From: Candidatus Pseudomonas phytovorans
GTDB taxonomy: Bacteria > Pseudomonadota > Gammaproteobacteria > Pseudomonadales > Pseudomonadaceae
DNA length: 64,000 nt
NCBI GenBank assembly: GCA_029202525.1
Contig: CP119325.1
Location: 2,144,001-2,208,000 of the forward strand
Direction of reading: 5' to 3'
The notes beneath the pieces were generated by a model that saw only the letters and a list, made by a program, of their open reading frames with translations, did not search any database and had not been told where the DNA came from. Position 1 is the stretch's first letter, and the number at the start of each line of letters is the position of its first letter. Position numbers and translations under genes: made by a program. This document shows, in pieces, positions 35,299 through 45,000 of the stretch.

Positions 35299-35314
35299 TT
35301 GCCGCAGGCGGCAA
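35299..35314 (+). promoter_or_regulatory. Candidate enhancer dyad of the flgF operon
   Basis: TTGCCGC-AG-GCGGCAA, perfect 7-base arms, 73 bases before the sigma-54 promoter at 35387. It shares TTGCC/GGCAA half-sites with the dyad upstream of flgB. Confidence 0.5.
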
Positions 35315-35386
35315 ATATCCGCCGACAAACTGACGTTTCTTGCCCCTTGCTGCGCTGAAACCCCTGTAAACAGGCGGTTTCAGACT

Positions 35387-35402
35387 TGGTTCGATTATTG
35401 CT
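35387..35402 (+). promoter_or_regulatory. Candidate sigma-54 promoter of flgFGHIJKL
   Basis: TGGTTCGATTATTGCT has GG and GC at -24/-12 spacing and the TTGCT -12 box. The -24 box is less complete (TGGTTC). It lies 49 bases before the flgF GTG, the same distance as at flgB. A hairpin (35357-35381) precedes it. Confidence 0.65.
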
Positions 35403-35450
35403 TTGAACCTGCACAGTGACAGCGCGGCAGCGACGCGCAGAGGAGATACT

Positions 35451-36191
35451 GTGGACAAGTTGCTTTATGTGGCCATGACCGGCGCCAGCCAGAACGCCCT
35501 GGCGCAAAAGGCCCACGCCAACAACCTGGCGAACATTTCCACCAACGGTTTTCAGCGCGACCTGGAACAGGCCCGTTCGATGCCGGTGTTCGGTGACAGC
35601 TTTCCGGCGCGCGCCTTTGCCCTGACCGAGCGCCCGGCCACCGACTTCAGCGAAGGCCCCTTGGTCGAGACGGGTCGTGACCTGGATGTTGCCGTGACCG
35701 GCAAGGGGTTCATCGCCGTGCAGGCTCCAGATGGCAGCGAAGCCTACGTGCGTACCGGCAGCCTGAACATCGATGCCCTCGGCGTACTGCGTGCCGGCAA
35801 CGGCATGCCGGTGATCGGCAACGGTGGCCCGATTGCCATCCCGCCGGAGCAGAAGGTTGAGGTAGGCGCCGACGGCACCATCAGCATTCGCTCTATGGGT
35901 GAAGACCCGCGGGTGATGGCCGAGGTCGACCGCATCAAGCTGGTCAACCCGGACACCAAAGGCATGGAGAAAGGCCTGGATGGCCTGATCCATACCGCCT
36001 CTGGCCAACCGGCCGATGCCGACGTCAACGTACGGGTGGTGTCGGGCTTTCTGGAAGGCAGCAACGTCAACGCTGTCGAGGAAATGACCTCGGTGCTGGC
36101 GCTGTCACGCCAGTTCGAACTGCACGTCAAGATGATGAACACGGCCAAAGAAGGCGACGAAGCCATGGCTCGGGTTTTGCAAATCGGCTAA
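35451..36191 (+). CDS. flgF: FlgF, proximal rod protein
   Basis: A 246-residue rod protein of the FlgF/FlgG class. The N-terminal KAHANNLANISTNGFQRDLE and C-terminal VLALSRQFELHVKMMNTAKE are typical. It starts with GTG at 35451 (VDKLLYVAMTGASQ) after GAGGAG; a longer frame from 35403 overlaps the promoter. First gene of a second sigma-54 unit. Confidence 0.94.
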   Translation: MDKLLYVAMTGASQNALAQKAHANNLANISTNGFQRDLEQARSMPVFGDSFPARAFALTERPATDFSEGPLVETGRDLDVAVTGKGFIAVQAPDGSEAYVRTGSLNIDALGVLRAGNGMPVIGNGGPIAIPPEQKVEVGADGTISIRSMGEDPRVMAEVDRIKLVNPDTKGMEKGLDGLIHTASGQPADADVNVRVVSGFLEGSNVNAVEEMTSVLALSRQFELHVKMMNTAKEGDEAMARVLQIG

Positions 36192-36238
36192 TCACTTTTG
36201 AACGGGTGCCGTAAAACAGGCGCACGAGGAGAACTTAC

Positions 36239-37024
36239 ATGCTTCCGGCTCTTTGGGTCGCTAAAACCGGCCTGTCCGCCCAGGACACCAACCTGACGGT
36301 CATTTCCAACAACCTGGCCAACGTCTCCACCACCGGCTTCAAGCGTGACCGCGCCGAGTTCGCAGACCTGCTGTACCAGATCCGCCGTCAGCCTGGTGCC
36401 CAGTCGACCCAGGACAGCGAGCTGCCCTCGGGCCTGCAGGTCGGTACCGGTGTGCGTATTGTCGGCACTCAGAAGAGCTTCGTCGCCGGCAGCCTGCAAA
36501 CCACCGAAAACCCGCTGGACATGGCGGTCAACGGCCGTGGTTTCTTCCAGATCTTGCAGCCGGATGGCACCGTTTCCTACACCCGTGACGGCACCTTCCA
36601 CCTGAACTCCGACGGCCAGATCGTCACCGCCAACGGCTACGCCCTTGAGCCTGCCGTTGTCGTGCCGAACGACGCGCAAACCTTCACCGTCGGCCAGGAC
36701 GGCACCGTGTCGATCACCACAGCCGGCAACCCGGCGGCGCAGGTGATCGGAAATATCCAGACCGCCGACTTCATCAACCCGGCCGGCCTGCAGGCCATCG
36801 GCGACAACCTGTTCCTGGAGACTGCCGCCAGTGGCGCGCCGCAAGTCGGCACCCCAGGCCTGAACGGCTTTGGCACCACCCAGCAGCAGACCCTGGAAAA
36901 CTCCAACGTCAGCACCGTGGAAGAGCTGGTGAACATGATCACCACCCAGCGCGCCTACGAGATGAACTCCAAGGTCATCTCCACCGCCGACCAGATGCTG
37001 TCGTTCGTGACCCAGCAGCTCTAA
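36239..37024 (+). CDS. flgG: FlgG, distal rod protein
   Basis: A 261-residue distal rod subunit, the standard length. N-terminal LPALWVAKTGLSAQDTNLTV and VISNNLANVSTTGFKRDRAE, C-terminal MITTQRAYEMNSKVISTADQ. Start after GAGGAG, 47 bases downstream of flgF. Confidence 0.96.
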   Translation: MLPALWVAKTGLSAQDTNLTVISNNLANVSTTGFKRDRAEFADLLYQIRRQPGAQSTQDSELPSGLQVGTGVRIVGTQKSFVAGSLQTTENPLDMAVNGRGFFQILQPDGTVSYTRDGTFHLNSDGQIVTANGYALEPAVVVPNDAQTFTVGQDGTVSITTAGNPAAQVIGNIQTADFINPAGLQAIGDNLFLETAASGAPQVGTPGLNGFGTTQQQTLENSNVSTVEELVNMITTQRAYEMNSKVISTADQMLSFVTQQL

Positions 37025-37060
37025 GCCCTGTCGCTTCGTTACACCCGTGAGGTATGCACC

Positions 37061-37756
37061 ATGAATCGTCTGTTGTCCGTGTTCGCCCTGGGGGGGGCGG
37101 TGTTGCTGGCAGGTTGCGTCGGCCCGACGCCCAAGCCCAACGACCCGTACTACGCGCCGGTACTGCCGCGCACCCCGTTGCCGGCAGCGGCCAACAACGG
37201 TTCTATCTACCAGGCCGGTTTCGAACAGAGCCTGTACAGCGACCGCAAGGCGTTCCGGGTGGGTGACATCATCACCATTACCCTCAACGAGAAAACCTCG
37301 GCCAGCAAGAACGCCGGCTCGCAAATCCAGAAAAACAGCAACGCCAACCTTGGCCTGACTTCGCTGTTCGGCAGCACGCCCAGCACCAACAACCCGTTCG
37401 GTGGCGGTGACCTGTCGCTGGAAGCCGGCTACAACGGCGAGCGCACCACCAAGGGCGACAGCAAGGCCACCCAGGGCAATACCCTGACCGGTTCGATTAC
37501 CGTGACCGTGGCCGAAGTGCTGCCCAACGGCATCATTGCCGTGCGCGGCGAGAAGTGGCTGACCCTGAACACCGGCGAAGAGCTGGTGCGCATTGCCGGG
37601 ATGATTCGCGCCGACGACATCGCCACCGACAACACCGTGCCGTCCACCCGTGTGGCCGATGCGCGCATCACTTATTCCGGTACTGGCTCGTTCGCCGATG
37701 CCAGCCAGCCCGGTTGGCTGGACCGCTTCTTCATCAGCCCGCTTTGGCCTTTCTGA
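37061..37756 (+). CDS. flgH: FlgH, L-ring lipoprotein
   Basis: A 231-residue outer-membrane L-ring subunit. A lipoprotein signal peptide ends in the lipobox LLAGC (Cys near residue 19). The conserved region GDIITITLNEKTSASKNA follows. Forms the bushing in the outer membrane with FlgI below. Confidence 0.95.
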   Translation: MNRLLSVFALGGAVLLAGCVGPTPKPNDPYYAPVLPRTPLPAAANNGSIYQAGFEQSLYSDRKAFRVGDIITITLNEKTSASKNAGSQIQKNSNANLGLTSLFGSTPSTNNPFGGGDLSLEAGYNGERTTKGDSKATQGNTLTGSITVTVAEVLPNGIIAVRGEKWLTLNTGEELVRIAGMIRADDIATDNTVPSTRVADARITYSGTGSFADASQPGWLDRFFISPLWPF

Positions 37757-37762
37757 GTACGA

Positions 37763-38878
37763 ATGACCATGTTCAACGTGAGGCAGCTGATTGCCGCAAC
37801 CCTGCTCCTGTCCTGCGCCTTCGGTGCGCAGGCAGAGCGCCTGAAGGACATCGCCAGCATTTCTGGCGTGCGTTCCAACCAGTTGATCGGTTATGGCCTG
37901 GTGGTGGGGCTGAACGGCACGGGTGACCAGACCACCCAGACGCCGTTCACCCTGCAAACCTTCAACAACATGCTGTCGCAGTTCGGCATCAAGGTGCCGG
38001 CCGGCTCCGGCAACGTGCAGCTGAAAAACGTCGCGGCGGTGTCGGTGCATGCCGACCTGCCGGCGTTCGCCAAGCCCGGCCAGGTGGTGGACATTACCGT
38101 GTCGTCGATCGGTAACTCCAAAAGCCTGCGTGGCGGCAGCCTGCTGATGACCCCGCTCAAGGGTATCGACGGCAACGTCTACGCCATTGCCCAGGGCAAC
38201 CTGGTGGTGGGCGGCTTTGACGCCGAAGGCCGTGACGGCTCGAAGATCACCGTCAACGTTCCGTCGGCCGGTCGCATCCCGGGCGGTGCGAGTGTCGAGC
38301 GGGCCGTGCCGAGTGGCTTCAACCAGGGCAACACCTTGACCCTGAACCTCAATCGCCCCGACTTCACCACGGCCAAGCGTGTGGTCGACAAGGTCAACGA
38401 CCTGCTGGGCCCGGGCGTGGCCCAGGCCGTGGACGGTGGTTCGGTGCGGGTCAGTGCGCCGATGGACCCCAGCCAGCGCGTGGATTACCTGTCGATTCTC
38501 GAAAACCTCGAAATCGATCCAGGCCAGGCCGTGGCCAAGGTGATCATCAACTCGCGTACCGGCACCATCGTCATCGGCCAGAACGTCAAGGTGTCGCCAG
38601 CAGCGGTGACCCACGGCAGCCTGACCGTGACCATTACCGAAGACCCGATCGTCAGCCAGCCGGGGGCCTTCTCCAATGGCCAGACGGCCGTGGTGCCGCG
38701 CTCGCGGGTGAACGCCGAGCAGGAAGCCAAGCCGATGTTCAAGTTCGGCCCGGGCACCACGCTGGATGAGATTGTCCGTGCGGTGAACCAGGTGGGCGCA
38801 GCGCCCGGCGACCTGATGGCCATCCTCGAAGCCCTGAAACAGGCCGGCGCCTTGCAGGCCGACCTGATCGTGATCTGA
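37763..38878 (+). CDS. flgI: FlgI, P-ring protein
   Basis: A 371-residue periplasmic P-ring subunit with a cleavable signal peptide (LIAATLLLSCAFGAQA). The conserved start of the mature part is ERLKDIASISGVRSNQLIGY; the C-terminal motif LMAILEALKQAGALQADL is present. FlgA, encoded on the other strand, assists its assembly. An ATG two codons later is also possible. It begins six bases after flgH. Confidence 0.95.
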   Translation: MTMFNVRQLIAATLLLSCAFGAQAERLKDIASISGVRSNQLIGYGLVVGLNGTGDQTTQTPFTLQTFNNMLSQFGIKVPAGSGNVQLKNVAAVSVHADLPAFAKPGQVVDITVSSIGNSKSLRGGSLLMTPLKGIDGNVYAIAQGNLVVGGFDAEGRDGSKITVNVPSAGRIPGGASVERAVPSGFNQGNTLTLNLNRPDFTTAKRVVDKVNDLLGPGVAQAVDGGSVRVSAPMDPSQRVDYLSILENLEIDPGQAVAKVIINSRTGTIVIGQNVKVSPAAVTHGSLTVTITEDPIVSQPGAFSNGQTAVVPRSRVNAEQEAKPMFKFGPGTTLDEIVRAVNQVGAAPGDLMAILEALKQAGALQADLIVI

Positions 38879-38889
38879 GGACGGCGCGG

Positions 38890-40044
38890 ATGAATATCAA
38901 AAGCCAGGTCTCCGGGAGTGCCGACAGCGGCGCCTATACCGACCTCAACCGCCTGAGTGCGCTCAAGCACGGCGATCGCGACAGCGAGGCCAACGTGCGC
39001 AAGGTGGCCCAGGAGTTCGAGTCGCTGTTCATCAGCGAAATGCTCAAGGCCTCACGCAAGGCCAGCGACGTGCTGGCCGACGACAACCCGATGAACACCG
39101 AAACGGTCAAGCAGTACCGCGACATGTACGACCAGCAGCTGGCCGTGAGCATGTCCCGCGAAGGTGGCGGTATCGGTCTGCAGGATGTGCTGGTGCGCCA
39201 GCTGACCAAGGGTCGCAGCGCATCGGTCAACACCAGCCCGTTCCCGCGTGCCGACGGCAGTGGCCCGGCGCTGTGGGGCAACAAGGTGGCGGAGCCTGTG
39301 CATGCCACAGACTCGACCAGCACCCGTAACGACGTCGCCGCGCTCAACTCGCGCCGCCTGGCCCTGCCGAGCAAGCTTACCGACCGCCTGCTGGCTGGCA
39401 TCGTGCCATCGGCGGACACGGCCAATAGCGCCACCGTGCCTGCCCGTGACGGCCAGCAAGTGGCCAAGGCCTTCGCCGTGCCGGACAACGGCTTACGCAT
39501 TGTCGGTCGCGCCGTGGCCCAGCCGCCGCTGGCGCCGAACAAAGCCTTTGCCGACAGTGACGAATTCGTTGCCACCATGCTGCCAATGGCCGAGCAAGCT
39601 GCCAAGCGCATTGGTGTGGACCCGCGCTACCTGGTAGCCCAGGCCGCACTGGAAACCGGCTGGGGCAAATCGGTGATGCGCAATACCGATGGCAGCAGCA
39701 GCCATAACCTGTTCGGCATCAAAGCCACTGGTAACTGGCAGGGTGAGCAGGCGCGGGCGATCACCAGCGAGTTCCGCGATGGCCAGTTCGTCAAGGAAAC
39801 GGCAGCGTTCCGCAGCTATGACTCCTACCAGGACAGCTTCCACGACCTGGTAAGCCTGCTGCAGGGTAATTCTCGCTATCAAGATGCGCTGGACTCGGCC
39901 GATAACCCTGAGCAGTTTGCAAGAGAGCTGCAAAAGGCAGGTTATGCGACCGACCCGGGCTATGCGAAGAAAATCATCAGCATCGCCCAGCAAATGCAGT
40001 CAACCCCGCAATACGCCATGGCTGGCAGAACCACGAATCTATAA
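38890..40044 (+). CDS. flgJ: FlgJ, rod assembly protein with peptidoglycan hydrolase
   Basis: A 384-residue periplasmic bifunctional protein. The N-terminal rod-scaffold domain (EFESLFISEMLKASRKASDV) is joined by a low-complexity linker (about 110-215) to a GH73 glucosaminidase domain with the catalytic Glu in AQAALETGWGKSVM. It opens peptidoglycan for the rod and caps rod growth. Confidence 0.95.
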   Translation: MNIKSQVSGSADSGAYTDLNRLSALKHGDRDSEANVRKVAQEFESLFISEMLKASRKASDVLADDNPMNTETVKQYRDMYDQQLAVSMSREGGGIGLQDVLVRQLTKGRSASVNTSPFPRADGSGPALWGNKVAEPVHATDSTSTRNDVAALNSRRLALPSKLTDRLLAGIVPSADTANSATVPARDGQQVAKAFAVPDNGLRIVGRAVAQPPLAPNKAFADSDEFVATMLPMAEQAAKRIGVDPRYLVAQAALETGWGKSVMRNTDGSSSHNLFGIKATGNWQGEQARAITSEFRDGQFVKETAAFRSYDSYQDSFHDLVSLLQGNSRYQDALDSADNPEQFARELQKAGYATDPGYAKKIISIAQQMQSTPQYAMAGRTTNL

Positions 40045-40056
40045 AAGGACTAAATC

Positions 40057-42099
40057 ATGTCGAGCCTGATTTCGATCGGTCTGAGTGGCCTGAGTGCCAG
40101 CCAGGCGGCCTTGTCGGTAACCAGTAACAACATTGCCAACGCCGCGACCAGTGGCTATTCGCGCCAGCAGACGATCCAGGCAGCGGGGGCATCGCACAAC
40201 ATCGGGGCGGGGTTCCTGGGTACCGGTACCACGCTGTCGGACGTGCGTCGCATCTATAGCTCCTACCTGGACAACCAGCTGCAGACCGCAACGTCGCTGC
40301 AGGCAGACTCCGTTACTTTCCAGGACCAGATCACCAGTGTCGACAAGCTGCTGGCCGACCGCGATACCGGCATCAGCTCGGTGCTGACTGCGTTCTTCTC
40401 GGCCCTGCAAACGGCAGCGGCCAAGCCCGGTGACGTTGCCTCCCGGCAGCTGTTGCTGACCCAGGCGCAAACCCTGAGCAACCGTTTCAACGCGGTGAGC
40501 ACCCAGCTGACCCAGCAGAACGAAACGATCAACTCCCAGCTCGACACCATGGCTGGCCAGGTCAACAAGCTCACTGCCAACATCGCTGAGTACAACAAGC
40601 AGATTGCGGCAGCATCGGGCACTGGCAACACGCCCAACAGCCTGCTGGATGCGCGCAGCGAAGCAGTGCGCCAGCTCAACGAGCTGGTTGGTGTGACCGT
40701 GCAGGAGCGTGACGGCAACTACGACGTCTACCTGGGTAGCGGCCAGTCGCTGGTCACCGGCAACAAGGCCAATACCCTGTCGGTGCAGCCGGGTGCTGCC
40801 GACAAGAGCCAGGCCAGCCTGCGCATCAACTACGAGTCATTCAGCTCCGACGTCACCTCGGTGGTGACAGGTGGTTCGATCGGCGGCCTGTTGCGCTATC
40901 GCCAGGACGTGCTGACGCCGTCGATGAACGAGCTGGGCCGTGTCGCCCTGGTGGTGGCCGACAGTATCAACAGCCAGCTGGGTCAGGGCCTGGATGCCAA
41001 CGGCCAGTTTGGCAGTTCGCTGTTCTCCAGCATCAACAGCGCCACCGCCATTGCCCAGCGCAGCCTGGCGTCGTCGAATAACAGTTCCGGTTCCGGCAAC
41101 CTCGATGTGACCATCGCCAACAGCGGTGCGCTGACCACCTACGACTACGAGGTCAAGTTCACCAGCGCCAACCAGTACAGCGTGCGTCGCTCCGACGGCA
41201 CCGACATGGGCAGCTTCGACCTCAATGCCGACCCGGCGCCAGTGATCGACGGCTTCAGCCTGTCGCTGAAAGGCGGCGGCCTGGCGGCAGGCGACAGCTT
41301 CAAGGTGATTCCCACCCGTGCAGCGGCCGGCAGCATTACCACCACCCTGACCGATGCCAACAAGCTGGCCTTTGCTGGGCCGGTGAGTGCGACCTCGGGC
41401 AGCGGCAACAGCGGCACGGGCACCATCACCCAGCCGACCTTGGGCGAGTCGCTGGACATCTACGGTGGTGCCGACACCGCGCTGATCCAGCAGTCGATTC
41501 GCGACTCGATGCCGGTGCGCGTGGTATTCGACGCTGCCAGCGGTGGCTCCCAGGGCTACACGCTGTTTGATGCCAAGGGCACCAAGATCGGCACTGGCAG
41601 CGTAGTCCCTGGAACTGACAACAAGCTGTCGGTGGCCGTGCCAATGCTCAACGCGGCCGGCAGCCCGATTCTGGATGGCGGCGGCAACCCACGCACCTTC
41701 AGTGTTGAGACCACCATCGGCGGCAGCCCGGCGGAGAACGACAGCTTTACCCTGTCGTTCAACGCCGACGGCAAGGCCGACAACCGCAACGCTACGGCGC
41801 TGCTGGGGCTGCAGACCAAGTCGACGGTGAATACTGGCTCTGGCGGTGGTACCAGCTTTACCTCGGCTTATGCCTCGCTGGTCGAGCGTGTAGGTGCCAA
41901 GGCCAATCAGGCAACCATCGACACGACGGCGACCGATGCGGTGCTCAAGTCCGCCAGCGAAAGCCGCAACGCGGTGTCCGGGGTCAACCTCGATGACGAG
42001 GCGGCCAGCCTGGTGAAGTTCCAGCACTATTACACGGCGTCGTCGCAGATTATCAAGGCGGCGCAAGAAACCTTCAGCACCCTGATCAATGCTTTGTAA
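40057..42099 (+). CDS. flgK: FlgK, hook-filament junction protein 1
   Basis: A 680-residue hook-associated protein. The N-terminal D0 (SSLISIGLSGLSASQAALSV and NNIANAATSGYSRQQTI) and C-terminal helix (DDEAASLVKFQHYYTASSQI) are conserved. The large variable centre is glycine- and serine-rich. Exported with FlgN as chaperone. Confidence 0.95.
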   Translation: MSSLISIGLSGLSASQAALSVTSNNIANAATSGYSRQQTIQAAGASHNIGAGFLGTGTTLSDVRRIYSSYLDNQLQTATSLQADSVTFQDQITSVDKLLADRDTGISSVLTAFFSALQTAAAKPGDVASRQLLLTQAQTLSNRFNAVSTQLTQQNETINSQLDTMAGQVNKLTANIAEYNKQIAAASGTGNTPNSLLDARSEAVRQLNELVGVTVQERDGNYDVYLGSGQSLVTGNKANTLSVQPGAADKSQASLRINYESFSSDVTSVVTGGSIGGLLRYRQDVLTPSMNELGRVALVVADSINSQLGQGLDANGQFGSSLFSSINSATAIAQRSLASSNNSSGSGNLDVTIANSGALTTYDYEVKFTSANQYSVRRSDGTDMGSFDLNADPAPVIDGFSLSLKGGGLAAGDSFKVIPTRAAAGSITTTLTDANKLAFAGPVSATSGSGNSGTGTITQPTLGESLDIYGGADTALIQQSIRDSMPVRVVFDAASGGSQGYTLFDAKGTKIGTGSVVPGTDNKLSVAVPMLNAAGSPILDGGGNPRTFSVETTIGGSPAENDSFTLSFNADGKADNRNATALLGLQTKSTVNTGSGGGTSFTSAYASLVERVGAKANQATIDTTATDAVLKSASESRNAVSGVNLDDEAASLVKFQHYYTASSQIIKAAQETFSTLINAL

Positions 42100-42112
42100 G
42101 GAGTAGACTATC

Positions 42113-43675
42113 GTGCGTATTTCCACTGCTCAGTTCTATGAGGCCAGCGCCAGTAGCTACTCCAAGAACTTCTCCAGCATGAACAAGACCAACGATCAGG
42201 TGACGTCGGGTATCCGTATCCAGACCGCCGCCGATGACCCGGTCGGGGCCGCGCGCCTGCTGTTGCTGCAACAGCAGCAGTCGCTGCTGGACCAGTACAG
42301 CGGCAACATCAACACGGTGAGCAACTCCCTGCTGCAGGAGGAGAGCGTACTCTCCACCATCAACGATGCCATGCAGCGCGCCAGCGAGCTGGCGATTCGT
42401 GCCGGTGGTGCCGGGGTGACCGACTCTGACCGTGTGGCCATCAGCACCGAGCTGAAAGAGATCGAGGCCAATATCTTCGGTTTGCTCAACTCGCGCGATG
42501 CCAACGGCGACTACATGTTCGGCGGGTCGAAGAGCACCACGCCGCCCTATGTGCGCAACTCCGATGGCACCTACAGCTATCACGGCGACCAGACGCAGCT
42601 TAGCCTGCAAGTGTCCGACACCCTGAACCTGGCGACCAACGACACCGGGTTCAGCGCCTTCGACTCGGCCAGCAACAAGAGTCGCACCCAGTCGACCCTG
42701 CTGACGCCGGCCACTGACGACGGCGTGGTCGGGGTATCGTCGGGCCTGATGACCTCGAGCACCACCTACAACAACAGCTTCACTGCCGGCCAGCCGTACA
42801 AGCTGACCTTCACCAGCGCGACCCAGTACACCATTACCGATGCCAGTGGGCGCGACGTCACCTCTGAAACCCCCACCAACGGTACCTTCGACAGCAAGAC
42901 CGAAGGCGCCAACAAGATTGCCCTGCGTGGTGTGGAATTTGAAATCACCGTAACGCTGGAAGAGGGCGCCGATGCCGACGCGGCAGTGGCGGGGCGCGAG
43001 TTTTCCCTGGAAGCACGCCCGGATTCGTTCAATGCCACCCGCAACGGCAACAACACCTCCAGCGCCCAGGTCACCAGCAGCAGCGTCACCGACGAAGCCG
43101 CCTATCGCAGCACCTTCCCCAGCAATGGTGCGGTGATCAAGTTCACCGGCCCTGGCGCTTACGAGCTGTATGCCCAGCCGCTGACCGCTGATAGCAAAGC
43201 AATTGCCAGCGGTACCTTTACTGCGCCGTCGCTGACGGTAGCCGGGGTGACCTATCAGGTGTCCGGTGCGCCGGAGGCCGGTGACCAGTTCGCGGTCACT
43301 GCCAATACCCACCAGAACCAGAACGTGCTGGAGACCATCAGCCAGCTGCGTACGGCCCTGGACACGCCGGTGACCGGTGCAGGCGCGGCCAATGCGATCA
43401 AGGATGCCGCAGCGTCGGCCATTGCCAACCTGGCCAGTGCCCGTGAGCAGGTCGACATCACCCGTGGTTCAATTGGTGCCCGTGGCAACTCGCTGGAAAT
43501 CCAGCGGCAGGAGAACACCAGCCTGGGCCTTGCCAACAAGACCACCCAGAACGCCATCGGCAACACCGACATGTCGCAGGCAGCCATCACCCTGACCTTG
43601 CAGCAAGCCATGCTTGAGGCCTCGCAGCTGGCCTTCTCGCGCATTTCGCAACTGAGCCTGTTCAACAAGCTCTGA
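42113..43675 (+). CDS. flgL: FlgL, hook-filament junction protein 2
   Basis: A 520-residue junction protein, flagellin-like at both ends: MRISTAQFYEASASSYSKNF, and C-terminal MSQAAITLTLQQAMLEASQL. It starts with GTG at 42113 after AAGGAG. The central insertion makes it longer than many FlgL proteins. Last gene of the flgF-L unit; a REP pair with T-run follows. Confidence 0.94.
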   Translation: MRISTAQFYEASASSYSKNFSSMNKTNDQVTSGIRIQTAADDPVGAARLLLLQQQQSLLDQYSGNINTVSNSLLQEESVLSTINDAMQRASELAIRAGGAGVTDSDRVAISTELKEIEANIFGLLNSRDANGDYMFGGSKSTTPPYVRNSDGTYSYHGDQTQLSLQVSDTLNLATNDTGFSAFDSASNKSRTQSTLLTPATDDGVVGVSSGLMTSSTTYNNSFTAGQPYKLTFTSATQYTITDASGRDVTSETPTNGTFDSKTEGANKIALRGVEFEITVTLEEGADADAAVAGREFSLEARPDSFNATRNGNNTSSAQVTSSSVTDEAAYRSTFPSNGAVIKFTGPGAYELYAQPLTADSKAIASGTFTAPSLTVAGVTYQVSGAPEAGDQFAVTANTHQNQNVLETISQLRTALDTPVTGAGAANAIKDAAASAIANLASAREQVDITRGSIGARGNSLEIQRQENTSLGLANKTTQNAIGNTDMSQAAITLTLQQAMLEASQLAFSRISQLSLFNKL

Positions 43676-43691
43676 TCTGCCTTCAAAAATG

Positions 43692-43816
43692 CCGGGGCCG
43701 CTATGCGCCCCTTCGCGGGCACGCCCGCTCCCATAGGTATTGCGCAGTGCTCAAGCGCACGCAAACCTGTGGGAGCGGGCGTGCCCGAGAAGGGGCGCAA
43801 AGCGGCCCCGGTTTTT
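43692..43816. repeat. REP pair after flgL, possibly terminating
   Basis: CCGGGGCCGCTATGCGCCCCTTCGCGGGCACGCCCGC and its complement, with an outer CCGGGGCCGC/GCGGCCCCGG and a following GTTTTTT (43811-43817). The outer stem and T-run give it terminator character on the plus strand. Nothing else is recognisable in 43817-44051 apart from AT-rich promoter-like sequence. Confidence 0.8.
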
Positions 43817-44051
43817 TAATGCCTGCAAAAATCCCGGTCCCCACACCCTCGGCACGGCTTTCGTAGCATTTCAATGTGACCAATGAGTCAAAACGTTCAT
43901 CTTCCCTGTATTCTATGCAGCAGCTGTTGCAGCATTTTGTTACCGGTGCGCAGGTGAGCTCTGCCTTCAACCCCTGGCGGTGACGCCCCGGTATTTGGCG
44001 CCCTCAATTCATCGAGTGGTGGTCTTTGGCTGTTTTCATTGGGAAGCCAGA

Positions 44052-44981
44052 ATGATTGGCATCAAAAGCATCGCGAGTTACGTGCCTACCGCTGGCCTGG
44101 ACAACTACGTCCAGGGTGCGAAGTTCGGCAAGGACGAAGAGTTCATGTTCGGCAAGATCGGCGCCTCGTTCCTGCCGCGCAAGGCCGAAGAGCAGGAAAC
44201 CTCCGACCTGTGTGTAGAAGCCGCCCAGGCCCTGTTCGCCAGCAACCCCGACCTGGATCCGCAGTCGATCGATGCGCTGATCGTGGTCACCCAGAACGGT
44301 GACGAAGAAGGCCTGCCGCACACCGCGGCCATCGTCCAGAGCAAGCTCGGCCTGTCTACCCGCGTGGCGGCTTTCGACGTGTCGCTGGGCTGTTCCGGCT
44401 ACGTGTATGGGCTGTACGCGATCAAAGGCTTTATGGAAGCTGCCGGGCTGAAAAACGGCCTGCTGATCACGGCCGACCCGTATTCGAAAATTGTCGACCC
44501 GGAAGACCGCAACACCACCATGCTGTTCGGCGACGCCGCCACGGCTACCTGGATGGGTGAAGACGCGGTATGGAACCTGGGCCAGGCGCGTTTTGGCACT
44601 GATGGTTCCGGTGCCGAGCACCTGAAAGTCACTGACGGCAAGTTCTTCATGAATGGCCGCCAAGTGTTCAACTTCGCCCTGGTCAAGGTGCCGGCGCACC
44701 TGCACGAGCTGTTGGATGCCAGCGGCCTGAAGTCGGCGGATATCGACGCCTTCTGCATCCACCAAGGCAGTGCGGCGATTGTCGATGCCGTGGCGCGTCG
44801 ATTTGAAGAAGAGCACCCTGAGAAGTTCGTGAAGGATATGCTGGAAACCGGTAATACCGTGTCCTCCAGCGTGCCGCTGTTGCTGCAGAAGCACATGCTT
44901 GACGGCAGCTGGAAGCGTGTGGCGATCAGCGGCTTTGGCGTGGGCCTTTCCTGGGGCTCGGCCATCCTCTATCGCGACTGA
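44052..44981 (+). CDS. 3-oxoacyl-ACP synthase III (KAS-III/FabH-like)
   Basis: A 309-residue thiolase-fold condensing enzyme. The KAS-III triad is present: Cys near 114 (DVSLGCSGYVYG), His near 237 (FCIHQGSAAI) and Asn near 268 (ETGNTVSSSVPLL). It should condense an acyl-CoA with malonyl-ACP. The position between flgL and fliC is the classical site of flagellin-glycosylation genes in Pseudomonas, so it probably makes a short 3-oxo or 3-hydroxyacyl group for the flagellin sugar rather than serving membrane lipids; this is inference. The ATG at 44052 (MIGIKSIASYVP) follows GGGAAG; a 24-codon extension is rejected. It has its own strong terminator. Confidence 0.85.
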   Translation: MIGIKSIASYVPTAGLDNYVQGAKFGKDEEFMFGKIGASFLPRKAEEQETSDLCVEAAQALFASNPDLDPQSIDALIVVTQNGDEEGLPHTAAIVQSKLGLSTRVAAFDVSLGCSGYVYGLYAIKGFMEAAGLKNGLLITADPYSKIVDPEDRNTTMLFGDAATATWMGEDAVWNLGQARFGTDGSGAEHLKVTDGKFFMNGRQVFNFALVKVPAHLHELLDASGLKSADIDAFCIHQGSAAIVDAVARRFEEEHPEKFVKDMLETGNTVSSSVPLLLQKHMLDGSWKRVAISGFGVGLSWGSAILYRD

Positions 44982-45000
44982 TTGATTCGCGGTCCAGAAG

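Noticed and set aside
7740..43816. Recurrent 20-35 base repeats suggestive of CRISPR
   Set aside because: They are inverted REP pairs scattered between genes, with no regular spacers, leader or cas genes.
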